DNA of 64,000 nucleotides. Origin: Stropharia rugosoannulata. Lineage: Eukaryota > Basidiomycota > Agaricomycetes > Agaricales > Strophariaceae. The position numbers and the translations under genes were made by a program. A model generated the notes under the pieces. That model did no database searches. It saw only the letters and a list, made by a program, of their open reading frames with translations, and was not told where the DNA came from. Shown here piece after piece: positions 1 through 11,500 of this stretch (the stretch's first letter is position 1; each line of letters begins with the position of its first letter). The stretch is taken from assembly GCA_028532985.1 (NCBI GenBank), contig JANCIK010000001.1, forward strand, positions 124,001 to 188,000, written 5' to 3'.

Positions 1-1230
1 TTCCGATCAAGTGATTTTTCAACTGGTGAATTTCTGACTAGGACCAAAGTACCTGGTGCTCAAGTCTTGTAACACGATGCGATGCTTATTGTATTGCTCA
101 AAATAATGAGCTTGCCTCAGCCGTGCTTGCTCCACTTTGTCCTTGACCCTTTCAAGATCTTCCGGTCGCTTCTGCAGCATTATAGCTCTTTGTGCTATTA
201 GCTCTTCTTCGGAAATCATATCAACTTGATCGGGAAACATGAAGGTTGCTTCTGTGATGTCAAATGGGAATAATGGTTCCACTCCGTGTGCGATATAGTA
301 GGGAGTATAACCTGTTGATTTTTGTACCGTAACACGTTCAGCCCATAAAACAAATCGGAGAATTAATGGCCATATTGATAAATCGCCTTCACAAGTCTTG
401 ACTATTGCTTCCCTAACATCGAGATGTCGTTTTTCAATCAAGCTGTTTGCCTGCGAATTATATCCCGAAATCCTGATATGGTAGATTCCATATTTTTCCG
501 CCAAATAGTTCACGGCTTTAACCCAAGGTGTACCATTGTCTGTCACGATAATAGCCATAGCTCCCCATCGCGACATAACATCCAACAGAAATTCTCCTAT
601 AACCGTATGGTTTTCCGACGCTACAGCCAGAGCTTCAGGCATTCCCGAAAGTGAACATCGTAGATGAAGACAGAGATGTTTTCCCCCTTTTCCTTTGGGC
701 ATAAAGAAAGTATCCGCGTGAACCTTGACAAATAGCGACAATGGACGAGCTACCGTTGGCGGAATGAGGTTTTTTACCCTTGACTGTCGCTGACATATAT
801 CGCAAGTCTTCAAGTACCACGTAAGATCATTACTGATGTTAGGCCACCAAAAACACTTTGTGAGCCTATTCCACACAGTGAAATAAGACTTATGTCCTAA
901 GTTATCGTGTACTTCTTGAAGTATCCGAAGCCTATCTTCTTGTTGTACCACTTGTTTATGTTCACCATCGTCGGACCTTTTCCATAGCTTTCCGTCCAGT
1001 ATGAAGAATTGCCTTACTTTCTTGAGGAAGCGGTCGTACTCCTTTCTTGTGCGAATCCATGCGGGTCTTTCGGGATCACCTAGAAATTCTTTGACCTTCT
1101 TTAATTCCTCATCCATGTCAGCTCCTCTGTCGGAAACCGGTAACTTAAGCGTTGTAGTAATTTCCGCACGGTGAGGTATCGATTTAGCTGCAATAAGTAC
1201 CATAGCCTTGTAAGACAATGACGATCCCGG
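1..1230 (-). pseudogene. Element A pol, integrase half (3' part)
   Basis: This is the integrase end of element A, read on the minus strand from the junction with B at 1230. The zinc-binding HHCC module is visible (HDNLGH, then CDICQ). The catalytic triad follows: D in HADTFF, D in VTDNGT and E in SLIEKRH. Integrase would insert the element cDNA in the nucleus. The frame stops at 19-21, but the typical downstream segment (LVLVRNS.VEKSLDRK) is readable in another frame from about position 65. A one-base indel near 65-80 has therefore broken the C-terminus. The upstream half lies at 17083-18768 beyond the B insertion. Confidence 0.9.
1227..1230. repeat. Target site duplication of element B (left copy, CCGG)
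   Basis: CCGG precedes the left LTR (TGAGAGG...) and recurs at 17079-17082 after the right LTR (...CTGTCA). Deleting B plus one CCGG restores the pol frame of element A, so the site is the original target. Four-base duplications are within the range for LTR elements. Confidence 0.9.
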
Positions 1231-2445
1231 TGAGAGGTCTACTGCGTAGCTAGACTCGAAATCGCGAAACACAACACACACACACACCCAGCGGAGCGAG
1301 ATCCTATCCCTTAGATCGAGCGAACGCCCTCAACTAAATGGTAGTATAATCTATGCTCTGCTCTGGTTCCCGTTCTGGGCGTGCGATGCGCGCACCTCGT
1401 GTCCTCTAGTCTTTGTAATAGCAAGTAGTGCCTGCAAGTTCGTTTGTAAGGAGGGGTTTAATTCTAGTAAATCTCGGATAGAGCCCGGTTGCTAGCAGCG
1501 TGCGCCAAGCAAAATGATAAATGAAATAAGTTGTTTTTAGCAAACGGCTTCGCTGCGCGCACTTCCGGGTCCGGTGACCGCGTACGATGCGCGGACTCTC
1601 CAAAGTCCAATAATCCAAGACTCTCCAAAGTCTTTCACCCAGCGGTGCAGTCTCACAGTCTAAACACTACAGTGCGAGTTTCCGTACACGGTTGTACTGA
1701 CTCCTCACTGAGCTCTCCAAATGACCCGGTGGTCAGAAGCTATCCAAAACTCCTATGATTCACAAACACTTCACAGTTAAAACCCTAACAAAAGCTAAAC
1801 ACAGCCCACTGACGGCCTGGGACAGAACCCAGCACACAGATCTAGTGGGTAGACAATTGCTTAGATTACTATAGACAAGGATACAGGTTTATATGCGATG
1901 CGCGCATGTGTACTAATGATAAGGTAAAGTAAATACTAGCAACGCGCGGCCAAAGGCCCGTGCATCGCATCCGGGCTTCCCTTCGAGTGTCCTGATCCCT
2001 TGGCATTCGCTGCGCGCATGTCGTTCATTCCCTCGGGCTTTTGCGCGTCTTTTGATGCGCGCCGCCACGGTCACATGATGTGTGGACTTAGACAAATTCT
2101 GCCTTTGCGATGCGCGCATATGAGATACGCGCACAGCCCTTCACACTGCCTTTGGTATCCGCTCAGCTGTACTCACACCGCTCTTTGCTGGTGCTTAACC
2201 GTTCTACGCTTTTCCCAATCGCTCGTACAGACGGCCAAACTATGCACTCTATACTGTGCAGCTCGCTGACCAATCCTTCTCGCGATACGGTGCGCGCAGG
2301 CGCTTGTAGTCATGATGCTCGCGCGCTGATAGCTATAGACTATGAGGCAGGCTCAACTCTAGTCTCTCTGTGTTTCCCGCGCGCAGCTATCCCACTAACA
2401 GACCTTCTAACTGTTTACACCCGTAGCCAAAAAGCAGCCCTGTCA
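1231..2445 (-). repeat. Element B LTR (3' LTR in element orientation)
   Basis: A 1,215-bp LTR, starting TGAGAGG and ending CTGTCA on the plus strand. It is a direct copy of 15864-17078 with no differences seen. It contains six perfect TGCGCGCA palindromes (starts 1387, 1554, 1899, 2011, 2111, 2291) and several one-off variants. It splits the pol of element A. Short frames inside it are identical in both LTRs and are not regarded as genes. Confidence 0.95.
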
Positions 2446-2458
2446 TCTCCCCCCCACT
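2446..2458 (-). other. Polypurine tract of element B
   Basis: Directly inside the 3' LTR the minus strand reads TAGTGGGGGGGAGA, a G-rich purine run in the position expected for the primer of plus-strand DNA synthesis. A second, very similar tract lies at 5418-5433. Confidence 0.75.
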
Positions 2459-2887
2459 AAAATCTTGACTGTCCTCAGTCAATTTCAGGTGCGCGCATCC
2501 CATCTTTGATTGTAGTTCACCATTACCCTGTTTTTCCTGCACTACGGCTCAGTTACTGCCTTACGCGGTTACTACGACGCCTCCGCCCGAGTCACCATTC
2601 TCTATCCATCCTCTTTGCTTCCTTTTTAGGAATCCCCGCCCGACTTGTCTTGACTAGCTTATTTTAGGCAACCGCCACCGCACTCATACGCGCACCGTAC
2701 TTCGCGCTGACTTCCTTCTTGGGTCATTTGCCTAGTCAGGTCTTTTCTTTTCCTTTTCTGAACTTTGCTGGACCTTCTTTTGGCGTCATGCTGTTCTAGC
2801 ATATTGCCGGTAAGTTTACTCGACATGCGCTCATCGCCGTCTGCTTCTCTCATACTCCAGAATTTTCCTTCACCATTTCCCCAAACT

Positions 2888-2895
2888 TATATATA
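2888..2895 (+). promoter_or_regulatory. TATA box of antisense gene 1
   Basis: TATATATA lies about 100 bp upstream of the ATG at 2996, in the plus-strand leader of the first antisense gene. A perfect TGCGCGCA lies further upstream at 2490-2497. This suggests the block has its own promoters, separate from the LTR. Confidence 0.55.
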
Positions 2896-2995
2896 CCTCC
2901 CTGAATTCTTTTCAGCCCATCTCTCCTCTTCTCACCCTGCCCTTCTTGCTGCTTCCCTTCCTTTTTAACTTACTGTGGCATCTCATCGCGACTTC

Positions 2996-4996
2996 ATGGC
3001 CTTCAACCAGCGTAGCTCCCTCCGCAAGCAGAAGACCGCCGCCCGCGAGCGTGAGCTGTCCGATCACTTCAGCCGCCTCCGTCCTGCCCTCGCACAGTAT
3101 GACACGTTGGAAGACCTGAGCGCACGCGGCGAGCTGTCGCCGACCGACACCGTTCAATTTCACTCGCTGCGCGAACAGTTCGGGTTCGCTCTTGAGCATC
3201 ACCTTATCGCTTTCCCCACCGATGCCTCCCATCATGCGGGGACGCACGAACTTATCCTGCTCCTCTCTTTGCTCGCCTTTGAAGATGACGACCCCGTGTT
3301 TGGCTGGGCTTCCTCCGATCCCACTCAGCGCACCATATGGTATACTGAGTCAGATCTTGAGCCAGTGAGTAGTTATTTCTTCGTGCTGCTGCGCTGCGCT
3401 CACGCTTTCCTAGCTACCGTCTTACAAGCGCGCGTTCCTCACCGCGTTCCCGCCTGCCTGGACCCCTGGAGCCGAGCCCGAGCCCCGCCTTCTCTACCTC
3501 CCTCCTGAGGTGAACGATCTCGACGTAGAGATGACCGGTCCAGAGACAGAGGCGGTGGGTCCCGCCGAGACGACACACGCACCCCCGCCCGTGCCGTCTC
3601 GTGCTTCGTCCACCCCCCCACCTCCTTCTCCCTCGCCGGCGCCTCCTGCGCGTACACCTCCTGTCTCTGCAGCGCCTGCCAAGCGCAAGCGCGCCTCGCC
3701 TGTGCCCCTTTCTTCGTTACCAGTCCCTCCCGTGCCTAGAGCGAAGCGTACGCGCCCCGCTACCACTACTCCCGGTAAGGTCTCTCTCCTTGATGGCCTC
3801 TCCCTTTTACTTGACGCGTTTCTAGTGGCACAGGAGGCTGTGGCGGGGCCCTCTCGTACGCGCACATCTGCGCCCGCCTCTTCCTCCTCTCGTGCGCGTA
3901 CTCTCGTCGAGCCTTTGCTGCCCACCCCAAGCGGACTGCCAGCGCTCTCGCGTCTCGAGGGCGTGGATTCTTCTAAGGTAGCATACGAGTCCACTTATCC
4001 TGTCTATAACCTGCTACCTGGCGTCTATTCCGCCTCCCTTGCCTTGGCTGGCAAACCTCTTCCTTCTGCCATTACTATGGCCCAGCTTCCTTCTGAGAGT
4101 CAGTTAGACGCCGCAGTTGTGGTAGGTTCTCTCTTCTTTTTACTTTCTTTTTCTCCTTAATAACTTATTCTCTTTTTATCCCCACAGCCTGGTTTTGCAT
4201 GTTCCTCATGCGACTCTTCCCCTGGTACTTCCAAGTCGGCCCCCCATCAACTCTTCTGTCTCCTCCGCGGCCCTGGCAGGAAATGCGCGAAGTGCCGTCT
4301 CGATAGCCGTGGCCCTTGCATGCAGGCTATGACCGGAGCCGAATTGGACCGCGCTCTTGAGGGGTCGTCTGGTTGGTATCGGACCTCTCCCCGCGGTGCG
4401 CTCATTTTGATTCTTTTTGTCTTTTTCTCACTTATCTTATTTTATTTTATTTAGAACTTCGCTCTGCCTTTGACCATCTCGAGGCATTTGGTCAGCAAGC
4501 GCGCGCTCTGGAGGAATCACGTCGCGGCCTACAACGCCTGTACTTTGCTGAGCTAATTCAGCTGGTCCAGCTGGCCCAGGCCATGTCCGTCACCCTTCCC
4601 ACCAATGTCATTATTGGCTCTCGTTTCGCCGACTGTGAAACGTTCGACGCCCTGCGCTCGATGAACCTCGAGGCCCTTTGTGCTTCATACGATGCGCTTT
4701 GCCAGCCTCTCGACTCCGAGCAGCCCCTCGACTTTACTCCTCTGTCCTCTTTCTACAACCCCGAGCACCCTCGTCACGACCCCACCACTTTCGTGCCCAC
4801 ACCTGTGCCATCTGTAGCCTCCAAGGTGCGCTCATCAACTTCCTCCAAGGCGAAGTCGTCCAAAGGGAAAGGGAAAGGGAAAGGCAAGGCCCCCGCTCGT
4901 CCCTACAAGTCTGCTCCTACGGTTGTTGATGACGCAAGCCCCGAGGCTTCTGCTGACGAAGAAGTTGGCGGCGGGGGCGATACTATGGAGGCCTAA
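2996..4996 (+). CDS. Antisense gene 1 of element B: Zn2Cys6-like cysteine-cluster protein
   Basis: Predicted spliced gene of about 608 aa with exons 2996-3364, 3414-4121, 4188-4395 and 4455-4996; all phases fit. I do not recognise the family as a whole. The N-terminus is basic and helical, followed by a Pro/Ser/Thr-rich linker with KRKR and AKRTR stretches that may be nuclear signals. A six-cysteine cluster follows at about residues 364-406, with spacing C-X2-C-X15-C-X8-C-X2-C-X7-C, resembling a fungal Zn2Cys6 DNA-binding domain with a longer first loop. The C-terminal third is helical and ends in a KGKGKGKGK basic run and an acidic tail. It starts 550 bp inside the 3' LTR and runs opposite to gag-pol. 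The third intron is best placed with donor GTGCGCTCA (59 bp, correct phase). DNA binding is inferred from the cluster only. Confidence 0.75.
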
Positions 4997-5417
4997 GTCT
5001 TGCTGCGGTGCGCGCATTTTGGCGCTGGTTTTCTCTTACGTTTCTTTCTTGTTCCCTTCCTACTATTCTATCTAGCATATGTAGAATAGTTGTGTTTCAT
5101 TATTATATGCTTTCAAATGATTTTCTTGTCTCCTTCTTGTGTGATCTTAAGTTCTCTCTGCCTTTTTAAGATGTCTACAGCCTGGTTTCTTTTGAGCAGC
5201 TACCAGTGCCATGCGCGCATATGACTAATTTCCACTTGCTTGTATCTGCCCACTAACTTCTGCTCCTGTCTTTTTACAGTGGGCGCGTATAAGTGCGATG
5301 CGCGCATCTAAAAGATGCGCATATGCGTATACGCTAGCCCCCTGCTACTTCTGACCTCTTTGCATTAATTCCTTATCTCCTTAAGTTCCTAGATCTATCT
5401 CTGCTTGGCTAGGCCAT

Positions 5418-5436
5418 CTCTCCCCCCCACTATAAA
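5418..5436. promoter_or_regulatory. Second polypurine-like tract overlapping the TATA box of antisense gene 2
   Basis: CATCTCTCCCCCCCACTATAAA closely repeats the sequence at the 3' LTR border (2444-2462), including the seven-C run and the following ACTGTCC..CAGT. On the plus strand it supplies TATAAA (5431-5436), 40 bp before the ATG at 5476. On the minus strand it is a polypurine tract and could act as an internal plus-strand primer. Both readings are inference. Confidence 0.5.
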
Positions 5437-5475
5437 TTCAACTGTCCCCAGTTGACAGTTTCTTTACTGCCTTAC

Positions 5476-6574
5476 ATGGCTCTCCGATATCAGCGCACCG
5501 CTGTCGCTCGCCAATTCACTGTTTTACTGAGACAACTCGCCATTCATGCGGAGCTCGCAGAGGACTGCAACAACGGCCCTTTTCACTTTCCTCTACAGTC
5601 TGCTCAGTTCCTCGTGCGCGCACTGGTAAAGTCCTTATGGTCATGCAAGCGCTTCTTCTGCTGACGTTTTCCTCCAGGATCGCATTACACTGCCTTTGCG
5701 CTTTATCGACTTCAATCGCCAATTCCTGTCTTTAGTCATGACGATCGTGTTTTACGAAGGCCGCGCTCAGCGCAGATTCAGCGATGATCATTTCGATGCG
5801 CGCATGCTCAGCAACGCCGCTCTTCACATTCTCAATCGGTACAGCCATCTTGGCATGCCTTTTCACAATCTCCCACCCTCGGAACCAACAGGGACCGCCC
5901 TTCTAGACGTAGATCCCGACGCTGCCCTTGTAGTGGATGATATTAGCTACGATTGAGCCCGCGCGCCTTTCTGATGGACGGTCTTGTAATATATATGATC
6001 CCGCAATGACCCTGTCTCTTATCATCATGCCCTCCCTCAATACTGAAAGTAATCTCCTTCAGCGCGCGAGGTCTGATCCTTCCTTCCTGCGCTTAGCTGC
6101 TCTACCCAAGCGGGCACTAGCTGATATTCCGCTCGATGATCATGAGCGCGTCTGCCGCATCTACATAGGCGCCCTTCATTTTATTCTTGAGGCTGCGACT
6201 GAACCGCTGCTTCCCATGACCATCTGCCTAGACATGATGCATCACGTTCAAGACCATGCGGTACGCGCATGTCCCCATTCTACAGCCTTTTCGTGCGCGG
6301 CTCTGACATCCTTGTAGCGGGCTCTGGCGCAGACCGAAGCTACCTGTCACTCGCCTCGCATCTCGCACTTGTGTGCTCAGCTTCACTATAGCGAGCTCGT
6401 CCTGCGCTTGTGTGGTACTACTGATGCTGAGCGCTACGGCACCCTCCCTCACTCTGAACACTTCCAACAACTCCACTATGCCGCCCAGGTCTTTTACCAG
6501 GAGGAATTCTTTCCTGTGGGTCTTTCTCCTCGTGCGCTGCGCTGACCCTGACAATCACTTCTTAGGATGTTTAA
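5476..6574 (+). CDS. Antisense gene 2 of element B, unknown protein
   Basis: A spliced gene of unrecognised family. Well-supported pieces are exon 5476-5613, exon from 5678, exon ending 6260, exon 6318-6515 and a last short exon 6566-6574. Introns 5614-5677, 6261-6317 and 6516-6565 are 50-64 bp and keep phase. Between 5678 and 6260 the first frame stops at 5956 while a second frame is open from 5937. An intron of about 130 bp ending at the CTTCAG before 6063 would join them in phase, but I cannot prove it; the alternative is two genes (5476-5956 and 6006-6574). The protein is helical with no metal cluster, signal peptide or membrane segment. Two introns begin GTGCGCGCA and GTACGCGCA. It lies head to tail with genes 1 and 3. 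Confidence 0.55.
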
Positions 6575-7008
6575 TTCCCGAACTGACATTTTGCTGTCTT
6601 TCCATTGATAACTATCTATAGTCATAGCTAGCATCTATTCCTTGGTACATGTGTCATGACCCTGTATTTGAAATAAGACTGTCGGGTAACATTGTTATGC
6701 ATTTTCGGCATCAATCCCAAAACAGACATCATTTTGCCAAACGGGGAAAGACCTGCATCTCCTCTGATGCGCGCACTCTTTTGCTGCAATGCGCGCACGA
6801 TCTTCCCCCCTTCTTCTCGTTGCTATATGGGCTCTTGTATTCAGGTCCCTTCCATCCCACTCAATCTCCGTGAATGTAACGTCGGACAGGTGTAGCCCTG
6901 TGCTATGACCCATCTGGACCTTTGTAAAGTCCCTCCTTCCTTAACTCCTTGGGCCTGCTGTTCGGTCGGTCACCAGCTGCGCACAGCACTGATCATCCCA
7001 GTGAATGC

Positions 7009-7015
7009 TATATAA
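7009..7015 (+). promoter_or_regulatory. TATA box of antisense gene 3
   Basis: TATATAA lies 60 bp upstream of the ATG at 7075. Two perfect TGCGCGCA palindromes (6768 and 6790) lie about 220-240 bp further upstream. Confidence 0.6.
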
Positions 7016-7074
7016 GCGCTCGCCGTTTCTGTATGAGCGCATCGCATTTTATTCCTACTTTCTCAACCACCACT

Positions 7075-8391
7075 ATGGCTACTACTCATGCTCCTCTGTT
7101 TAACTTCACCAATGTCAAGCATCAACTCTCACTGATCCAGGACATTCGTGGGTTGGCCTCTGCCACTCCTGCGAATTACACCGGCAGCCTGGAGCTGCTT
7201 GCTGTCGATTTGGTGCGCGCATCGCGCGGTTCCCTTGTTGTATGTTACTGACTTTGTCTGGCACGATTGCAGAACCGCTGGCACGACGCACACGGCGGTA
7301 TCACTCGCGTTATAAACAACAATGAAGCTATCGAGATCCTTAATGAGACTCGCGCCATCTATACGTCGCTCGAGGCTGACCACCACATTCGCTCCTTTTC
7401 CCCTGCCGCCAACGCATTTATCAACTTGCATGAACAAGTCCTCAAGGCTAAGGCTGCCGCTTCTCGTCAGCGTACCCATACCCCTACTGGACCGGTGCGC
7501 TCATCTTCCTCTCCTAACCCTTTCTATACTTAATCCCCTTTTTGGTGCGTGCAGCGCAACGTTCGCGTTCTTACGCGTTCCGCAACTGCGGACCTTGAGA
7601 CCGCCTCCGCGCCTGGAGGTACTACATCTCCCGACTCTGACGATGACAAGGTGTGGCTAACCTTGGTTTCTTTACCAGACATCACTAACATGCAACTTTA
7701 CATGCTCCTCAAAAAGATGGCCCTTGACGATAAAGTTGAAGCCGCGACTGAGGGAGGTCCTCCCAGCAGGCAGCATACACCCGAGCCGAGCCCTAACAAG
7801 AAGCGCGCCGCGCCTCCTGATACTCCTAAACAGGTGTGTGTTTGACCCGTCTCCGCTGCGCGCACTTAGATTCTTATAGAAATACCAGCGCGAGCGCGGA
7901 GACACTCCTGGTTACCGCTCTCGTCCCCTTGGTCGAGGCATGACTTATCGTCAGACCGAGCTTCGTCGCTCATTCCGTGACGCCGCCGCAGGTGAAGCCT
8001 CTCCTAAGAAAGCCAGGCTGAGCTCAGAGGGCGTTCCTACGTTCCCCGACTCTCCTTTTATTATGCAAGGTGCGCGCACCGCACCACTCTCTTGCTAATC
8101 TTTTCTAACCCTTCTCCCTCAGGCACTTCTCTCGTTTTGGACAATGACAAGGTCAATGCTTGTCTTGATGCCGCCGCTATCCTCCTTAAGGAGCCCCTTA
8201 ATACGGGTAACCCCTCCGAGTTGGTGACGCGCCGCCTCATTGGTGATTTACAAGCAGAGATCATTTGTGATCTCCACAAGGTCGACTTCATCCTCAAGCG
8301 CTGCGCGCTCCTCGTCGAGCAGCTTGTCATCTTGCAGCGCAGCCTCGACGTTACTGGCGTTACTGCCACCGAGGACAAACCAGCCCAGTAG
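7075..8391 (+). CDS. Antisense gene 3 of element B, unknown protein
   Basis: Predicted protein of about 365 aa from exons 7075-7212, 7273-7494, 7555-7833, 7880-8069 and 8123-8391; the introns are 46-60 bp and every junction keeps phase. I do not recognise the family. The N- and C-terminal thirds are leucine-rich and helical. The middle is a low-complexity Pro/Ser/Arg/Lys segment with basic patches (KKRAAPP, KKARL), suggesting a nuclear or nucleic-acid-associated protein. Three introns begin GTGCGCGCA or GTGCGCTCA, and a fourth contains TGCGCGCA. For the first intron a nearer GTATGT donor exists but would leave only 33 bp. The gene converges on pol, 125 bp away. Confidence 0.7.
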
Positions 8392-8516
8392 ATAGCCTGG
8401 CTCAATGTGCGCTGCACGCCTTAAAGGGGCATCTGTAGCTAGCTCTCTTTGTATTCCCATCTTCTTTACCCAATATATTATATTGTGGTCGCTTTCTTCC
8501 TACGATGCTCGCATCC

Positions 8517-11500
8517 CTAAGTGTCTTCTTCGCCCCAGTCATCATCGTCTTCTTCATCTTCTTCCACTGTAAGCGCACCGCTACCCGAGGGTACACCGGG
8601 CTCATCAAAGATATAATCTTTGGGAATAGCTGGCTCATAGTCCGGTGCCTCTAACATTTTAGCGAGGTTCTCCTTGGTCTGATCAATTATATCATCCAAG
8701 CCGTCCAGTAAGCGCAGCTGCCTTCGTGCGAAGTAGGGAATGAGGCGGAACGCCGCCACTTTATCCTTCAACACAGAGCCATCCATCTCTGCCACTAAGT
8801 ATGCTCCACCATCTTTTCGTGCGATAACGATGTAAGGCCCGTTCCATCGTGCGAGCATCTTACGGTTCAGACTGGATTCTATGCCCGAGTTCCTCATTAG
8901 CACCACATCTCCTGGCTTAAACACATAGTCACGGATTTTAGCCGAGTGCTTCTTTTCAAATGCCCTGATCGCATCTCTTTTCGTCTTTGATACTCGTGCG
9001 CGCATCTCCTCTACTGTGTCGCGATGTTTGGCTAGTGCGCGCGCGCGATACCCTACTAACTCCTCCGTAGTCAGTACGCGATCTGGTAGTTTCACCAGCC
9101 AAGTCGCTTCTGCTATGTCGAATGGTAGTATGGGGTGCGCGCCCGTTACCATGAAGAATGGGGAACACCCGAATCCTCGTCGCACAGTGATACGATCCGC
9201 CCACAACACATGGTAGAAGAATCTACTCCAACGCTTATGCGCGCCTTCTGTCCCTCCACACGCTTTCCACAACATCTGTCTTATGTCCCAATGGGGACGC
9301 TCTATTTTTCCATTCGCTTGCGAGTTGTACGCGGAGATAGTAATCCCTGTAATCCCATACTTCTTTTCTAAATACTTGAGCGCTGCGCGGAACGGTCCAC
9401 CGTTATCTGTGACGATTTCTTGCAGACAGCCCCAACAGCAGATAATGTCCTCGAATATCCACTGTGCTATCGCACGGGCATTCTCTTTCTTTAATGGCCG
9501 CCCTTCCGCCCATGAGCTCAGCGCACATCTTCCGTGCACTATGTAATTATACCCATTGGAGGCCGGGGACATGTGCATAGTGTCCGCGTGTAGTTGCTGG
9601 AAGATAGACGGCGTGTGTGTCTCGGTGCGCGGGATCTGGATGATCGTCTTCTGCCTTAACTGACAGACATGACATGTTTTCACATACCAGTAGACATCCC
9701 TTTCCAACTCAGGCCACCAGAAGCGCTCAGCTAGCAATTTGCGCGTAGCGTACGCTCCTCTGTGCCCCAAGCTGTCATGCGCTGAGCGCAGCATGCGTGT
9801 CCGCTGCGCCTGATCTATCACCAGCTTATGCGCGTCATCTATGGATCTCCGGTACATCCGTCCGTCCTTGTCTAGGAAGAAGTTGCGAGCGTTCCTCGTA
9901 AAGTTCTGATATTCTCGCTCCGTCATGCCTTTAGGCCTAGTGGTTGGATTCTGCAACCAGTAGTGTATCATCGGCAATTTCTCATCCATATCTTTTCCTG
10001 CAGACGTCCTGTTGCGCTCATCGTACTCCTCATCCTCCAGATCCTCTATTCTGGAGTCGGGTATTGCGTGCGCTAGTATGAATTTCTCTAAGTACTCGCG
10101 CTGCACGAGCGGCACACTCTCTTTCTGTATGAAGTCCCGCACGGCCCGCTTTTCCGCTTCCGTCTCTTTCCGTGCGCGCTCGAGCTCCTGCTGGAAACAG
10201 CCTATAGAGCGCGCTTCTGGTAACTTGCGCGCAGGGGGACCTTCAAACAACTCGTTGAGGAGTCCTGTATATAGATACCCTCCGCGATCATCAATCTGTT
10301 CCTTGAATTCCTCAAAGTCCAGGGGATCTGGGTCATTTTCATAGACTTTCTCATATTTGAGCGGTCCCACTTCCTGATCATCATCTTCTTCGGAGTGCGC
10401 GTACGCCTCATCTCCAGGTTGCCCTTCCCTACGCGATAAACCATCCGCACCAAAGGTTTTGCCCGCAACATGTTTCAACTGGAAGTGATACATAAGTATT
10501 TTATCTATCCAGCGATTAATAGTCGCATTAGGGCCCATGCCCGGATTATCCAACATGCCCTTCAGGTATTTGGCATCCGTTTCCACCACCAGCTTGCGCG
10601 CACCGATGAGCCAATAATAACAGGCTTGTAGCGCCCGTAAGAGTCCATACAACTCCCGTTTAGGCTGTGAGAAACGCTGCTCGCGTTCCGTTAACAGTAT
10701 TGATCCGAAGCGCGCATATACCCTCTTTTTCGAATCTTGTGGGTCCTGCTGGTAAATATAGAATCCTACTGCTCGCCATGATGTATCTACAGCCAAAGTA
10801 ATCGGCCCTGGCAGTGTGTAATCCAGTGGTTTCACGCAATGTGCGTTGCGCGCACCGTCTTTCAGCGAGTCCATGCTAGCTTGCTGAGCGGGCCCCCACT
10901 CAAAGGGCTCTTTCCCACGCAACAGCCGCTGTATGTGCTCTGCGCGCTTCGCGTAATCCGAGATGTAAATCCGTAGCAGACCCATTGTACCCATGAATGC
11001 GCGCACATCACTGATGTTCTTGCATGGCCCCCAATTGAGGATCGCATGCACTTTATCAGGTGCTGGCTTTCGCCCTTCGTATGTACACAAGTGCCCCACC
11101 ACTACTATCTCCGCCGCGCACAGTATGGACTTCTTTCCACTAAATGTTCCTCCCGAGTACTTCATGTGCTGCACGATTCTGTTGACATTCAACATGTGCT
11201 CCCATACGAATCTCCTTATTCCCTTATTCTCTGGTATTGTCTCATATCCTCCTCCTTCTAACTCATAGCGCGTTTTAGGTCCCCTAATAGGTACATCATC
11301 TATATAGGGCTCTGTAACTTCAGGCATTTCATCGCATAGTATATATGCGACATCCTCGTGAAAAATGGGCACGGAGTTCGTCCATCCCATAGGTAGGGTT
11401 ACTAAGCGCAGCACACCGAACAGTGTCTGGAATGTAGTCAAGTCTCTAGAGGACTCAGCTAACAGCCGCTCATCGTACCCAACATACAAGTCCAGGATGC

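Noticed and set aside
19..1287. Treating the frame 1287-19 as one gene starting MCVCVVFRDFESS
   Set aside because: The first 19 codons are encoded by the LTR of element B; the same start appears at the other LTR. The real protein is the split pol of element A.
1406..2460. Short frames inside the LTRs of element B on both strands
   Set aside because: Identical in both LTRs only because the LTRs are identical; no homology or codon signal.
7652..7679. GTGTGG...ACCAG as a possible intron in antisense gene 3
   Set aside because: Only 28 bp, and the sequence reads through in frame with normal-looking protein.
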